Of a stretch of DNA of 64,000 nucleotides, positions 23,826 to 34,104 are shown piece by piece. The DNA lies in contig NC_133948.1 in the NCBI RefSeq assembly GCF_031877795.1, positions 12,942,948 to 13,006,947 on the forward strand, read 5' to 3'. The position numbers and the translations under genes were made by a program. Position 1 is the first letter of the stretch. Every line of letters begins with the position of its first letter. Under the pieces are notes generated by a model, which had not been told where the DNA came from, did no database searches, and worked only from the letters and a program-made list of their open reading frames with translations. This DNA comes from Strix aluco. Taxonomy: Eukaryota > Chordata > Aves > Strigiformes > Strigidae.

Positions 23826-26672
23826 TGGCAGTGGTACTCATCCCTTGGAAGGAAGCAGCAGCCAGGAAGGCTCAAGCATTGTTGCTGACCCTGGCTGTGG
23901 CACCAGTGCCCGTGCTGGCCCTGGGCTCCATGTTCCCAAGAGCTGAGCCCGCTTCCAGGTGCTTTCAGAAGCAATTCACTCATTTCAGCAGGAAACTTTT
24001 TGCTTTGACAACTCAAAGACTTTCTGGTCAATGATATCCTACATGGGCATTTAACACATTGCAGAAGGTTTTCCCCAGCACCCCACTGGTGACAAGCCCT
24101 GTCCTCAGCCTGGGTCAGGCTGGGTCTGCTGGTCTTTGCTCCCTGGGGCCTTTGGCTTGAGTGTTAACATCATTGATGAGGATGGTGACATCTCCCAAAC
24201 CCCCCTTAGCTGGTGCAGGAGCAGGGGTCCAAGGTGTCCCCCTCCAGCACCCATCTCTGAGGCTGCCTGGGTGCAGACAGGGCCCCTATCCCACTGCCTC
24301 CCCCCACACCTGCCTCCTCTCCCTTGTTTTGAGCAGCTCTTTGGAGACCGGAGGAGAAATGACTCTGAGCCAAGGCGGTCATGATGATCTCACTGCTAAT
24401 TATGCAGAGAAGTCATTTAGCTGTGGCTGTGTGTGATGAAGTGATATGACAAGAACAAAACCTCACAGCCACTTTGCACATCACAAATTAAAGAGATAAC
24501 CCCCCCAAAATGATCAAACCCAAGCACCTTAACCTGTGTCTACTGCTCTGTGAGCCACTGTGGATGCTGTGCTACCCCCACACCCACTGCAATTAGGGAC
24601 AGGCAGCTCAGTTTGGGAAACAATTAAAAATCCCATTAGCTTTGCTTTCCCCTTGCCTTTGTCTGGGTCTGTTTTCTGCCCCAGTCCCAGCAGCGGGATC
24701 ATCACTGCAGCAGAACTCACCATCACTTTAAAGATGAGGCTAGGATTAACACCAGCCTTATTAAAAACACTCACTCACACCTCATTTTACCTTCACGCTG
24801 GAGATGATTTAGCTTGATTTATTCTAATTAGTTGTAATTTATTGTTTTAATGAGCTCTTCTGCAGGCTTTTTGTGCTTCCTAACCACACTCCTTGGCTGC
24901 TGTAATACGTTTCAAGGAGGTCTTTTAATAAGGAGAGGTTTCCAAGGCTGCCTCGGATAGAAAGCTTTTTGTTGCACTGTGAAAGAAGAAAATTAAGAAG
25001 AAATCTGCTTCTCCTATAGGATGGGTTTGCTGTGGAGCATCTGGCTGGGAGCAGGAGGTTGCACTTCAGCACATCACCCAAATGGCAAGAGACAGCCCTT
25101 AATTACCAGCAGCATTTGCAACTGGGCTTAAAGACTGACAAAAGAAAACAAATAGGAGAAAAGTCTCTTTCCCCCAGCTACAGCTCATTATTCGAGGGAG
25201 GAATTAATGGCTAGGAGATGTCACAGTTCCTGGAGGCAGCTGTGGCTCCATGAAGGGGTTAGTGATGCTTCACACCATGGTCACACACACTGTCCCCGCA
25301 GGAGGGTCTGTGCTGCTGGTGGGGGTCACCAGGCTTGAGCCTCAGTGCACACCCAGTCCTCTCCCAAAATAGGTATGGGCAGAAGCATCCAAAACAATGC
25401 CATAACACCCCACTGGCATTGCTTTATCTATGGAGGTCTCTCTTCCCCTTCTCTCTGCTGGGATGGGCAAAGCTTCAGGAACTTCTTGGTCTGCCCCCTG
25501 CAGTGGCCGTGCCAGTTCATGGCCAGGAGCTCCTGCTGAACTTCCCAGCTTTTGATTTAAAGGAGACAGAAAGGCCATCTTGTCAGCCAGGGAGAGTTAT
25601 TTCTATGACATTGGATTATTTCATTAGAGAAAAATAAAATTTTTGCTTCTCTGTCCCCACAGCCATCATGTGGCAAAGTCTTCTCTTTGGAGACATCCAA
25701 AATAAAGCAGATCAAATTTATTTTGCAAGTAGAGAACAAAACCAACAAAGCGAAGTCTCTAACAGAAGAGAAACTCCCAAAGAGAAACATGAAAAATCCC
25801 AAATGACCTTGACTTTAGCAGAGAAACATTTGGATGGTTAAGGGATATTCTCTGGGGGAAAAGGGATTGGCCTGTACCAAAGGGGCCCAGGTTTGTGTGA
25901 GAAATAGTGAGAAACCCTTGGGGAGCTGGGATGCTCTGGAGGGCTCTGGGAAGGAAAAAACACCCAGAAGTGTTATATCAACTCCCCTGTGCAAACCCAG
26001 AGATAATCTGCAGGAATAAAAACCAGCTGCCAAGCGAGAGCCTGGAGAGCTGCGTGTTGCCTGGAGGGGCTGGGGGGAGGACTCAGAGGATGCTGGAGGA
26101 AAACAGGCTGAGCTCCTGCACACCTCAGAGCTGTACGGAGAGGCTCCCAGAGTGGCTGGAAAGCACAAACATCCCCATCAGCCAGCAAAAGGGTCTCTGT
26201 AGCCACCCAAGGACGCTGCACCACAATCTAACAGTGTGCCAGGAGCAAGCGAGAGGCAGCAAGTGTGTCCCAAGCCATGGGCAGGTGTGGATGCAAGAGC
26301 AATGCTTGCCCAGAGCAGAGCTGGATGCAGCTTTGGGAGCTGCTGTACTGGCCGCTGGCCACAGCTCTGCCCAGGCACAAGCTGGCTCCTGCCACGGGAG
26401 CTGGAGAGTCAGGAAGTAAGACCAACCCAGTTCTTCTCGGAGAAGAAACTGGGCCTCTGGAGATGCCTGGTGTATCTGGACAGCTCTGGAGCTGCTTGTG
26501 GATTATTTACCCTGCTCCACATGCTGCCAACCAAAATAAATCAATTCAACTTTTGCTTCCATTTTAGGAAATTAAATCCTCTGGGACAGGCTGGGAGCTG
26601 GTGCCCTGTGAGGAGCCACGTGCTCACCCAGCCTGGCCCTGGTGGGGTGTAAACTGGTGCTCAGAAACTGCT
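23826..26672. other. Intergenic region, no gene seen
   Basis: GC-rich with AT-rich patches near 24400-24500 and 24770-24850, the latter containing CTAATTAGTTG and TTTTAATGAGC. The overlapping open frames near 25900-26650 on both strands have no recognisable domain. Confidence 0.5.
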
Positions 26673-26720
26673 TGGCCCCACTGGCCCGTGTCCCTGCCTT
26701 GCCGAGGGCCAGTGGGGCCA
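26673..26720. repeat. Perfect 15-bp inverted repeat with 18-nt loop
   Basis: TGGCCCCACTGGCCC (26673-26687) is the exact reverse complement of GGGCCAGTGGGGCCA (26706-26720). It would form a stable GC-rich hairpin. Confidence 0.85.
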
Positions 26721-27862
26721 GCGGAGCCCCTGTGGCTTCCTGAGCAGCTCAGGACAGACAGCAGGACATGGCTGAGAGGTTTATCCAGCCTCCTCCAAAC
26801 CAAGCTTCCTGCCGCTGGGCTGCCCAGCAAGCTCTCCTGGGGCTTGGGTGACCTTGTCCTTATCTCTGTGTCCTTTGGCCCATCTGCAGCAGCTGGTGCA
26901 GGCAGCAGGTCCCCCGAGGACTGTTTCCCATGATGCAGCCCCCTTATCTCATGGCACTGCATTCCCAGCCCTGAGCCTTCCCCATCAGCCCATCCCAGCT
27001 CCGTGTCTGCAGCACCAGGAATCACCCGCTTGTGCTGCGGGAGGGATCACCACTGTAGAGAAACTAGAAAAATCTTTCCCCCCCCCAAAAGGCCATATGG
27101 ACCACCCTCATTTCCCTCCAGCTGCCCAGGAGAGCTTTGCTGGGGCTTAGAGCCAAGCTTGCAAGCTCATGGTGCTGAGATGCATTAAGAGCTGCTGGAT
27201 TTCCAAGCTCAGCCCCAGCATCTCCTCTCCCCGGAGCAGGCACACTCCTCATGCTCCTTGCTCTGGCTGCTGCACGGGCAGCGAGGCACGTGCTGGCACC
27301 GGTGGCAACAAAGAGCCTAATGCAAATTGCCCAATATCCAACTGCTTAATTACACCAGCCTCTTTCAGATGTGATTGTGTATTTTATCAGAACTGACTTC
27401 TTAGAAAGGAAAAAACAGTCTTTCAAACATCTGCTCCTCTCCCCTTCCTGGCCAGGGCACCGCCCCATGACTGCAGCACCAGCAGTGCTCTGAGGATGGG
27501 ATTTGAAAGGCCTGATTAGGATGGCTCCTCCACCTCCTTCAGCAGTAAAAATTATTTGACTTTGAATGATGTGGATATCACTAAGTCTAACACTACCCCA
27601 GAAGGAGAAATAAGGGAGCACCAGCCTCCCAGAGTGATTCAGACAGGGCCAGCGGAGAGGTGCTGCTGTGGCTGAGCTGCCCCATGCAAGGTGAACTGCT
27701 GATAAACCCAGTCCTGTGCCTTCTCCTGTGTGAAAGGGGTCCCAAAATACACAACCCTGGGTCTCGGCCCCTCCTGAGCCCCCTCAGCCAGCCCTGGGGT
27801 CAAACCCACAGGAAGCCTGCTCCTCCAAGCCCCGAGGAGGCTCACCCACAGCATCTCCCTGT

Positions 27863-27995
27863 TAGAGCTGATATTAAGCTATAAACTGTAATGTGTTATG
27901 ACACCACCTGATGCAGTGTAATTGCTATAAACCCATGAAATGTAATGTAATTGGCAGAATGGCCATTATAGCATTGTGTTACAGGTCTAATGGCT
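27863..27995. promoter_or_regulatory. AT-rich island, candidate conserved element
   Basis: Repeated TGTAAT motifs (CTGTAATGTG, GTGTAATTGC, AATGTAATGTAATTGG) and paired CTATAAAC words lie in a compact block with no coding frame. The repetition of one core in alternating spacing suggests clustered binding sites. Confidence 0.35.
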
Positions 27996-28335
27996 TCAAG
28001 CTGTTATCTCACACACAGGCTGAGGATGAGCAAACAGCTCCTGCTCCCCTCTGGCCCCAGCTCTACAGCAGCCTGGTACCCCAGAAACACACATTTCCTA
28101 CCTCATCCTCCTCAGACACAGGGGGAGATGCTGGTGCAGAAATGCTCCAGTGTCTCCAAACTTATTTTTCCATTTGCAGAAACACCAGTAGGGGTTACTT
28201 TTTTTTTAAAGCCTCTTTCACATCAATAATGAGGCCATATTTAAAAAAAAAAAAAAAGGCAGATCTCCACTTAATTATTTCATTAGTATATGATACTCCA
28301 GACAATCCAACAGCTTGAGAAGCTGCTGGCTGCAC

Positions 28336-28470
28336 AGGTCCAAGCACACTGCCTGTGTAAGCAGTCCTTATTGCTAATTGCTGAAGCCAACCTCAGCCAT
28401 TAAGAAATTATTGCTAATGCATCTTATAACAGTCTTTATAAGACATTATTAAGGAATTCATCAGAAAGCA
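28336..28470. promoter_or_regulatory. AT-rich island, candidate conserved element
   Basis: Contains TATTGCTAATTGC and, about 45 bp on, TTATTGCTAATGC, followed by paired TTATAA words (CTTATAACAG, TTTATAAGAC). No coding frame or repeat family is evident. Confidence 0.3.
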
Positions 28471-30054
28471 GAACCCAATAAAACAGAAAGTGATTTAAAA
28501 AAAGCAGTCTTACCCCAAACTGCAGGATCAACAGGAGAGAAAGCTAGGAGCTATCATTTGATTGCTGCAGCCCCAAAGTTAAGCCTGGGACTCCCTGTGC
28601 CCCAGCACTGGGGTGCAGCTGCAGCCTGGGGACCTCCTCATATACCCGGGGGTGGGAGAGGGGCTCAGCTGGGGCTAATTCCCCCTGACAGCCCCCTGCA
28701 GAGTCGCAGCTGATCCCCTGCTCCAGCAGCCCTGCTCAGGGGAGCCGTTGTCTGCCACTCGTGGGGTGCATGGTCAGGGCTGTCCTGGGGCTGCATCCAG
28801 CTGCTTGCTCTGGGGTGCTGAAGCCTGAGGGTTACCCCAGGGACACACGTGCTTCTCCTGGGGTCCTGCCCATGACAAGTGCATTGAGGGGATGGGGCAC
28901 CGGGGACAAAATTGGGGTTGGGCCTGGGGATGTTTTTCCAAAAGACTGAAAAAAATAATTCTTTGAAGGTCTGAGGAAGAGGAGGGACAGTTTGTGCTGG
29001 AGAGGTGTCACCCATGAGGCTCAACAGCTCCACGTGGCACAGGGACACGGGCCTGGAGTGTAACTCATGACTTTTTTGCTTTCCATCCCGGTGTCAGTAT
29101 TACATTTCGAGGATTATATTTTATTCATAAAAATTGCTGTGCTCACAGCCACGCCTGGCAGAGCTGTCGTGACTGAGCCCGGGGCTGGCTCCTGCGGACG
29201 GGCGTGGGGGTGTAGTGCACCGCCTGGGGTGTTGAAAATTAACTGTTGTTGAAAATTAAATATAATATATAAAACTGGGACAAGAGCCCCCAGGTTCCCC
29301 TCTGTGACCTGGAGTGTGGGTACCATTGTGGCCCCTGAGCACAGGGGCCAGGGTTTACAGCATGTGATGGGCTGTTGTTGGTAACCACATCCCGAATGAG
29401 CCATAGCGGAGCACATGAGGTTGTATTTTTAACTCCAAGGTCCTGGTGACATGGAAAACCGGGTGCCCAGTCCAGGTGCCACACAGATCGATGGAAAAAC
29501 TCCCGACGCCCATCGGCACCTCTGCTTTGCCAGCCTGCAAAGCTTGTTAACAAATCTTACCCAGTGCCTCACCCCTGGGAATGGTTTTAAGGCTGTGTGC
29601 AGAGCCCAGCAGAAACCACTCACTGCTGGGGAATTAGCTGGGAAGTGCTTCCCTGTGGAGCTGCTGGTGGGGATCTGGCAGAGTGAGATGGAAATGGGGA
29701 TGGTTCAAACCTGGCTTTCTCAGCTCAGAGGCTGATTTAGCATCCCCAAGCAGGAAAAGCATTTGCAACCCCTCAAGAGGGTAAGGAAAGGATGAGCCCA
29801 TGCTCCTCGCCGGGCTCGGTGCCTCCCTGGCCCAAAGTTAGCTGGGACTCAGCATTCAATGGCTGCAGAAAAGGCTCAAGCAAATGCTTCAGCCACCCAT
29901 CAGTGCATCCCCACACATCTCTCTTCTCCTTCCCCCCATGGGGAGGACCCTGTGACAGGCGAGGAGGTGGCACATGGTGGCATTCCCCCTCCTCCCCACC
30001 ACCCTCCCGCAGCCCTGCGCCTGCCCTGCCGGGCTCAGCCAAGACAAGCAGAGG

Positions 30055-30630
30055 CTAAGAACATCGACTGGGTTTTATTCCTCAGGTCTGACAAGTAAAA
30101 GCACAAATTGTCTTTGGAAAAAGAAAAGAAAAAAAAAAAAACCCCAAACCAACGTTCAAAACACGCAGACGGTTTGCGTTTCTCAGGACGGAGGCCGTGC
30201 CGTCAAGCTCCGCCACCAGACGCGCGTCCTTTGCAGAGATGTAGTTTAAAAAAAACAACCCACAGAGGAGGAAAAGACACATGTCAGTTTTAGAGAAAAA
30301 AGGGCCCTTTTTTCTATTGTTATAAATATCCCATCCGAGCAACTCAGAGCAAAAAATAACCGTAACAAGGACATCCGTTCTGCTCAGCCCCATGGGCACA
30401 AAATCTCTACCGGCACCTCAGACGGCTACAAGCCCTCCGGGACGGTGGCCTGGCACCCGGCTCTCATCTGGTCCCCCCGCGGGGTGGCGGGTGCTGCCAT
30501 CCCCGCGAGCAGCACCCGTCACCCTTGCCGGAGGCTGTCCAGATGCCGCGCCGCAGGGGACTGGGGAGCAGGGGTCCGGGAGGAGAGGGGAGACGGGGGG
30601 AGGGACGCTGGGGTGCGGGAGGGATGTGGG
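30055..30630 (-). other. HSPB8: HSPB8 3' UTR
   Basis: Lies between the TGA at 30631-30633 and the poly(A) signal. It is GC-rich near the stop and A/T-rich in the last 300 nt, with an A-tract on the plus strand near 30128. The end point is predicted from the signal only. Confidence 0.6.
30074..30079 (-). terminator. HSPB8: HSPB8 poly(A) signal
   Basis: AATAAA on the minus strand (plus TTTATT), about 550 nt past the HSPB8 stop codon. Cleavage would fall near 30055, giving a 3' UTR of about 575 nt. It is the first canonical signal after the stop. Confidence 0.75.
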
Positions 30631-30790
30631 TCAGGCGCAGGTGGCTTCCTGGCTCTCGACGGGGATCTCACTGCCGCAGCCGCCCTCGCTGTACTGCTGG
30701 TAGGGGGGGATCTGGGGCGCCTCGATGATCAGCAGCCCCTCCGGTGACAAGGAGGCGAAGACCGTGATGGGGTCCACCTCATAGGGCAGC
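30631..30790 (-). CDS. HSPB8: HSPB8 exon 3 (coding part)
   Basis: 160 nt from acceptor TCTTGCAG to the TGA at 30631-30633. It starts by completing Q148, then [18 protein letters not shown], and ends with the C-terminal tail ESQEATCA. The tail is more divergent than the domain, as expected for the family. Confidence 0.97.
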
Positions 30791-33578
30791 CTGCAAGAGG
30801 GGAGGAAAGATGAGATGGTTTAGGAGCTGGAGGGCCGGGGGGCTGCCGGCTCGCAGCATGCTGCGTCCCTGGTGGACGTTGACCCTTGGGAAGCCCACAC
30901 AAGACCCCCAGCGTGTGGGGAACCACTGATGCCGAGCCAGCAGCCCAGGCACAGGGCTCAGCAAAGCCTACGTTATTACTGGAGCTCCTGGGAATGTGCC
31001 GGGGATATTTAAAGTGGCCTCCTGGCCGGTCTGGCCCCTGTGAGTGCTCTGTTTAATCTCCCCGGCAGATGTGTTTGACGGGATGTCACCCGCCGCTTGT
31101 GCTGCCCAGGCTTCTGCAAAGCAGGAGTAAATCATCGCCGGGCCGCAGCCCACGTCAGCCACAAGCCTTGCCCGTAAAAGGAGCCGCCGCGGCTGCCAAG
31201 CGCCGAGCAGGAGGGAGCACAGCGCTCGCCCCAGCTTTCCTGAGGGAGTTTGGGATGCACAGGGCTCCTTTGGGGTGGAAAAGCAAAGCTGAGCTGCTGC
31301 CAGTCGAGGAAACCCTTCCCATGCCCTGGGCTTTGCTGCTTCTCCCTGTTAAGCCCCTGAGCCCTGCAGCCGGGGATCTGCCCCCAGCATGGGCAAAGTG
31401 CCGTGGTTGGGGCTCGCCTGCCTCCGGACTTGCCTTTCGCTGTTGTTGTTGCCAAAGTGAGCCATCGCGGTGAGTCAACGCGATAGCAATCTAACTGACA
31501 TCATTCAGATAGATATATACATGTACATTCACACACGGGGATGTATTTTGGAGCTGATGATGCTGCTGAACCCCGGGGGATGCGCAGGCACTGTGAGCGC
31601 GGGTCCTTGCACCCCTCCTGCTCCCTGCACCCCGGCCAGCACTGAATGCAGCCCCAGGCCTCAAGGAGACTGACAAAGCCCCCAGAGAAAGACCTCCTCC
31701 TCTTTTACCTCCCTTGGGAAATCACAGTGTGGCCTGAACCAGCCAGGCACATGCTGCAAAAGAGCCGATTTTGGGGTGAAAACAGGTGCAGGAGTCCCTG
31801 CATGTGTGAGCCGGGGCATGGGGACTGGCAAAGCTCAGCCCTTTGCTGCCAGTGCCATCCCCGTGCTGCCTGCGACCTGCCTGCGCCGCAGGGACGGGGC
31901 CCCACAGCAGGCTAGCGACATTTGGGTGCTGGTCAAGGGGATGTGGCAGCCCCCCCACACCCCAGCCCCTTTGGCAGGGGGACGCCCCAGGGCTGGCTGG
32001 TACCTACTGGATTTTCTTGGTGAAGTTCTTGGAGACGATCCCTCCTTCCACCTGCTGCTCCTCGTGTTTGCCTGCAGGGAAGGGCAACACCCCATGTCAC
32101 CACCTCACTGGGAGATTATTTTTTTCCCCAACAGTCAACAACAAAACCCAAAAGGAAAGTTTTCAGAGGAGTGGTTTCCCTTCCCCAGCGCAAACCCTTC
32201 TCTCTGGGGAGGGCTCTGGGAGCCTCTCCTATGTGGGGAAGGAGATGCTGGACCCAGCACACCCATATTCCCAGTGAGAGACTGGGGTCTCACAGGCTGC
32301 CAAGAGCTGGGGCTTCAGAAAAAGCCCCAAGACATAATAAAACCCTTGGAGGTGGCAGTGTCCCTCCTTGTCCTGCTTGCCAGGCTGGGGTCCCCTCCAC
32401 CATGCTGTCAGGCTGGCGGTCCCTGTGCCTGGAGCATCTCTGAGGTTAAAACCATGCCAGCGGCTGCCCAGACCCCCCGACCTGCGGTTTTCCCTCCGCA
32501 ATGCCGTGAGCCCCAAATAAATACAGCTCCCAGCCCACCTTGGGGACCCCGGCCCAGGGCACTGCAGGATGTTGGTGCTGGGCTGATGGGATGCTCAGGA
32601 CTGGGTGCCCGTGGACACCCCAGATGTGGTGCACCCCGCACCCACTGTCCCCACCATTAACTGAATTTTTAGGGACGTGCTTCTGGCTGGCTTGTCTCCA
32701 GGCTGGGGCCTCTTGGGGCTGGGGTGGGGGCCATGGGGTGGCTGACCCCACTTTCCAGCACTGGAGCTGCCTCTCTCTCGGCCCCTTTAAAGGGAATCTC
32801 CCTCTGCGCCGGCCTCACCCCAGCTATAATTAACTGAGCCAAGCTGGGGCCCCTCAGCAGCTCGCTGCAGGGTGCCGCTGCCTGCAGCTGTGCCTCTCCG
32901 GCCAGCCAGGACAGAAAGTGGCGAGACATACCTCAAAGGAGACTTGTCCTTTTTGTTTTTGCAGCAAACCACTACAGCTTGCGAGCTGGGTCCCCCCGTG
33001 GCACCCCTGAACTGCCCATGGGGCTCCCCCAAAGCCCTGCCTCAGCCCTGGGCCTGTTCCTGAGCACAGGGTTACCACCGCTGGCTTAAAATAAAGGTGA
33101 TTTTTCATTTTATGGCAATTTCTTGAGCTGGCACAGGCAGGGCAGGACCAGCTGCTTTTCATGCCCCATCCTCCTCCTCCCCAGTGCCTTCGCTCTCACC
33201 TGACACCTCGACGTAGCCATCCTTGGTTTTGACTGTCAGCTCCTCGGGTTTGAAGCTGTGCACGTTGACGCACACCTTCCAGGGCTCGCGGGGAAAGGGC
33301 ACGGGGCTGCGGCTCTCAGGGTACCCCCCGAAGCGGGCGCCGTAGCCGGGGGCCATGGCGGAGGCGCGGGCCATGCCGGCGCGCAGGGGACCCGGCCAGG
33401 TGGTGGTGAGCCGCGGCCGAGCCCAGTCGGGCCAGTCCGCTGTCAGGTCCCCAGGGAAGGGTGACATCCCAAAATCATCGTCCAGCAGGCGCGAGGTCAA
33501 GCCAGGCTCCCGGAAAGGGTCGCGGACGCTGCGCCTGCCGGGGTAATGGCAGGAGAAGGGCATCTGGCTGTCGGCCAT
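30631..33578 (-). CDS. HSPB8: HSPB8, small heat-shock protein B8 (complete, three exons)
   Basis: CDS is the complement of join(30631..30790, 32008..32071, 33200..33578), 603 nt including the stop, 200 residues against 196 in human. HSPB8 (HSP22) is an ATP-independent chaperone of the alpha-crystallin family that pairs with BAG3 to send misfolded clients, notably in muscle and motor neurons, to autophagy. It starts [15 protein letters not shown]; the alpha-crystallin domain runs from about W100 ([15 protein letters not shown]) to about residue 178 ([17 protein letters not shown]); the tail ends [16 protein letters not shown] is intact; its K145 aligns with human K141, a motor-neuropathy site. 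The introns lie after the first base of G127 and inside Q148. The ATG at 33576-33578 has G at -3 and G at +4. The frame is open upstream to a GTG, but no in-frame ATG occurs there. The neighbours SRRM4 and the CCDC60-like gene are on the same strand. Confidence 0.98.
30791..32007 (-). other. HSPB8: HSPB8 intron 2
   Basis: 1,217 nt with GT-AG ends (GTAGGT to TCTTGCAG). No internal gene or repeat is supported. Confidence 0.9.
32008..32071 (-). CDS. HSPB8: HSPB8 exon 2
   Basis: 64 nt between acceptor CCCTGCAG and donor CCA/GTAGGT, encoding [10 protein letters not shown] and [10 protein letters not shown] plus parts of the flanking codons. It is the middle of the alpha-crystallin domain. Confidence 0.96.
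32072..33199 (-). other. HSPB8: HSPB8 intron 1
   Basis: 1,128 nt with GT-AG ends (GTGAGA to CCCTGCAG). GC-rich, with no repeat or nested gene seen. Confidence 0.9.
33200..33578 (-). CDS. HSPB8: HSPB8 exon 1 (coding part)
   Basis: Encodes residues 1-126 and the first base of codon 127, ending [11 protein letters not shown] at a strong donor (TCAG/GTGAGA). It includes the disordered N-terminal arm with the LLDDDFGM and WPDWARP segments and the first strands of the alpha-crystallin domain. Confidence 0.97.
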
Positions 33579-34070
33579 GGCTTCCTTCAGAGGGGTCCGA
33601 GTGTGTCCACGGGGCTCTCCCACAGAGCCTCAGCCTCTGCGCGGCCGCTCCTGGCTGCGAACTTGCTGAGGGAGCCTGTCCCGGAGGAGACGCATCCACC
33701 CCGGGCAGGACGCGGGCACGCGGGTGGGTGCCGCGGGGACAGTCCCCTCCTTCCCCGGCCCCAGGTGAAGGACGACGGAGAAAATCAATTCAGGGCTGAA
33801 TCACTGGGAGCTGGAGGAGCGCAGGAAGGACGGAGGGAGCTCTCTGGCCGTGAGAAAATGCTTCCTGTCTGGCTGTGATCCCAGGGACCAGGGAGAGGAA
33901 AATCAAACTTCTCGTCAGGAGAGGGAAAAAAAAATAATAAAACCAAATATCCCAAGATTAAAAAGCTTATCTCTCCCCTCTCGCTCCTCAGCACTTTATG
34001 TGCGACTTTCTCTGCCGTTCCTGGGCGAGAGCTGCAATAAATGCCTGAGCTTGGAGCCGAGAAACTTCTC
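33579..34070 (-). other. HSPB8: HSPB8 5' UTR (predicted)
   Basis: About 490 nt between the ATG and a start site predicted 27-35 nt downstream of the TATA box. GC-rich near the ATG. No intron is evident. The start site is inferred. Confidence 0.6.
34061..34068. promoter_or_regulatory. HSPB8: Heat-shock-element-like GAA-nn-TTC
   Basis: GAAACTTC gives a minimal pair of inverted HSE units (GAA and TTC), with another TTC at about 34075. It sits next to the predicted start site of HSPB8. Two to three units are weak evidence for HSF1 binding. Confidence 0.3.
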
Positions 34071-34096
34071 TAACCTTCCAGCCGCCGGGCGAGCGC

Positions 34097-34104
34097 TATT
34101 TATA
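34097..34104 (-). promoter_or_regulatory. HSPB8: HSPB8 TATA box
   Basis: TATAAATA on the minus strand, flanked by GC-rich sequence and about 520 nt upstream of the HSPB8 ATG. It predicts transcription starting near 34070. TATA boxes are common in inducible heat-shock genes. Confidence 0.75.

Larger units (their letters stand above)
26721..30054. other. Intergenic region downstream of HSPB8
   Basis: No gene is supported. Two AT-rich islands (27863-27995 and 28336-28470) are listed separately. Poly-A tracts occur near 28240 and 30128. Short frames such as 29451-29735 are treated as chance. Confidence 0.5.

Noticed and set aside
31776-32660. 294-codon plus-strand open frame, the longest in the window
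   Set aside because: It runs antisense across HSPB8 exon 2 and both introns in GC-rich DNA, has no recognisable domain, and is explained by low stop density.
33579-33623. 15-residue N-terminal extension of HSPB8
   Set aside because: The frame is open but its first codon is GTG, not ATG; the MADSQMPF start matches the family and has a strong Kozak context.
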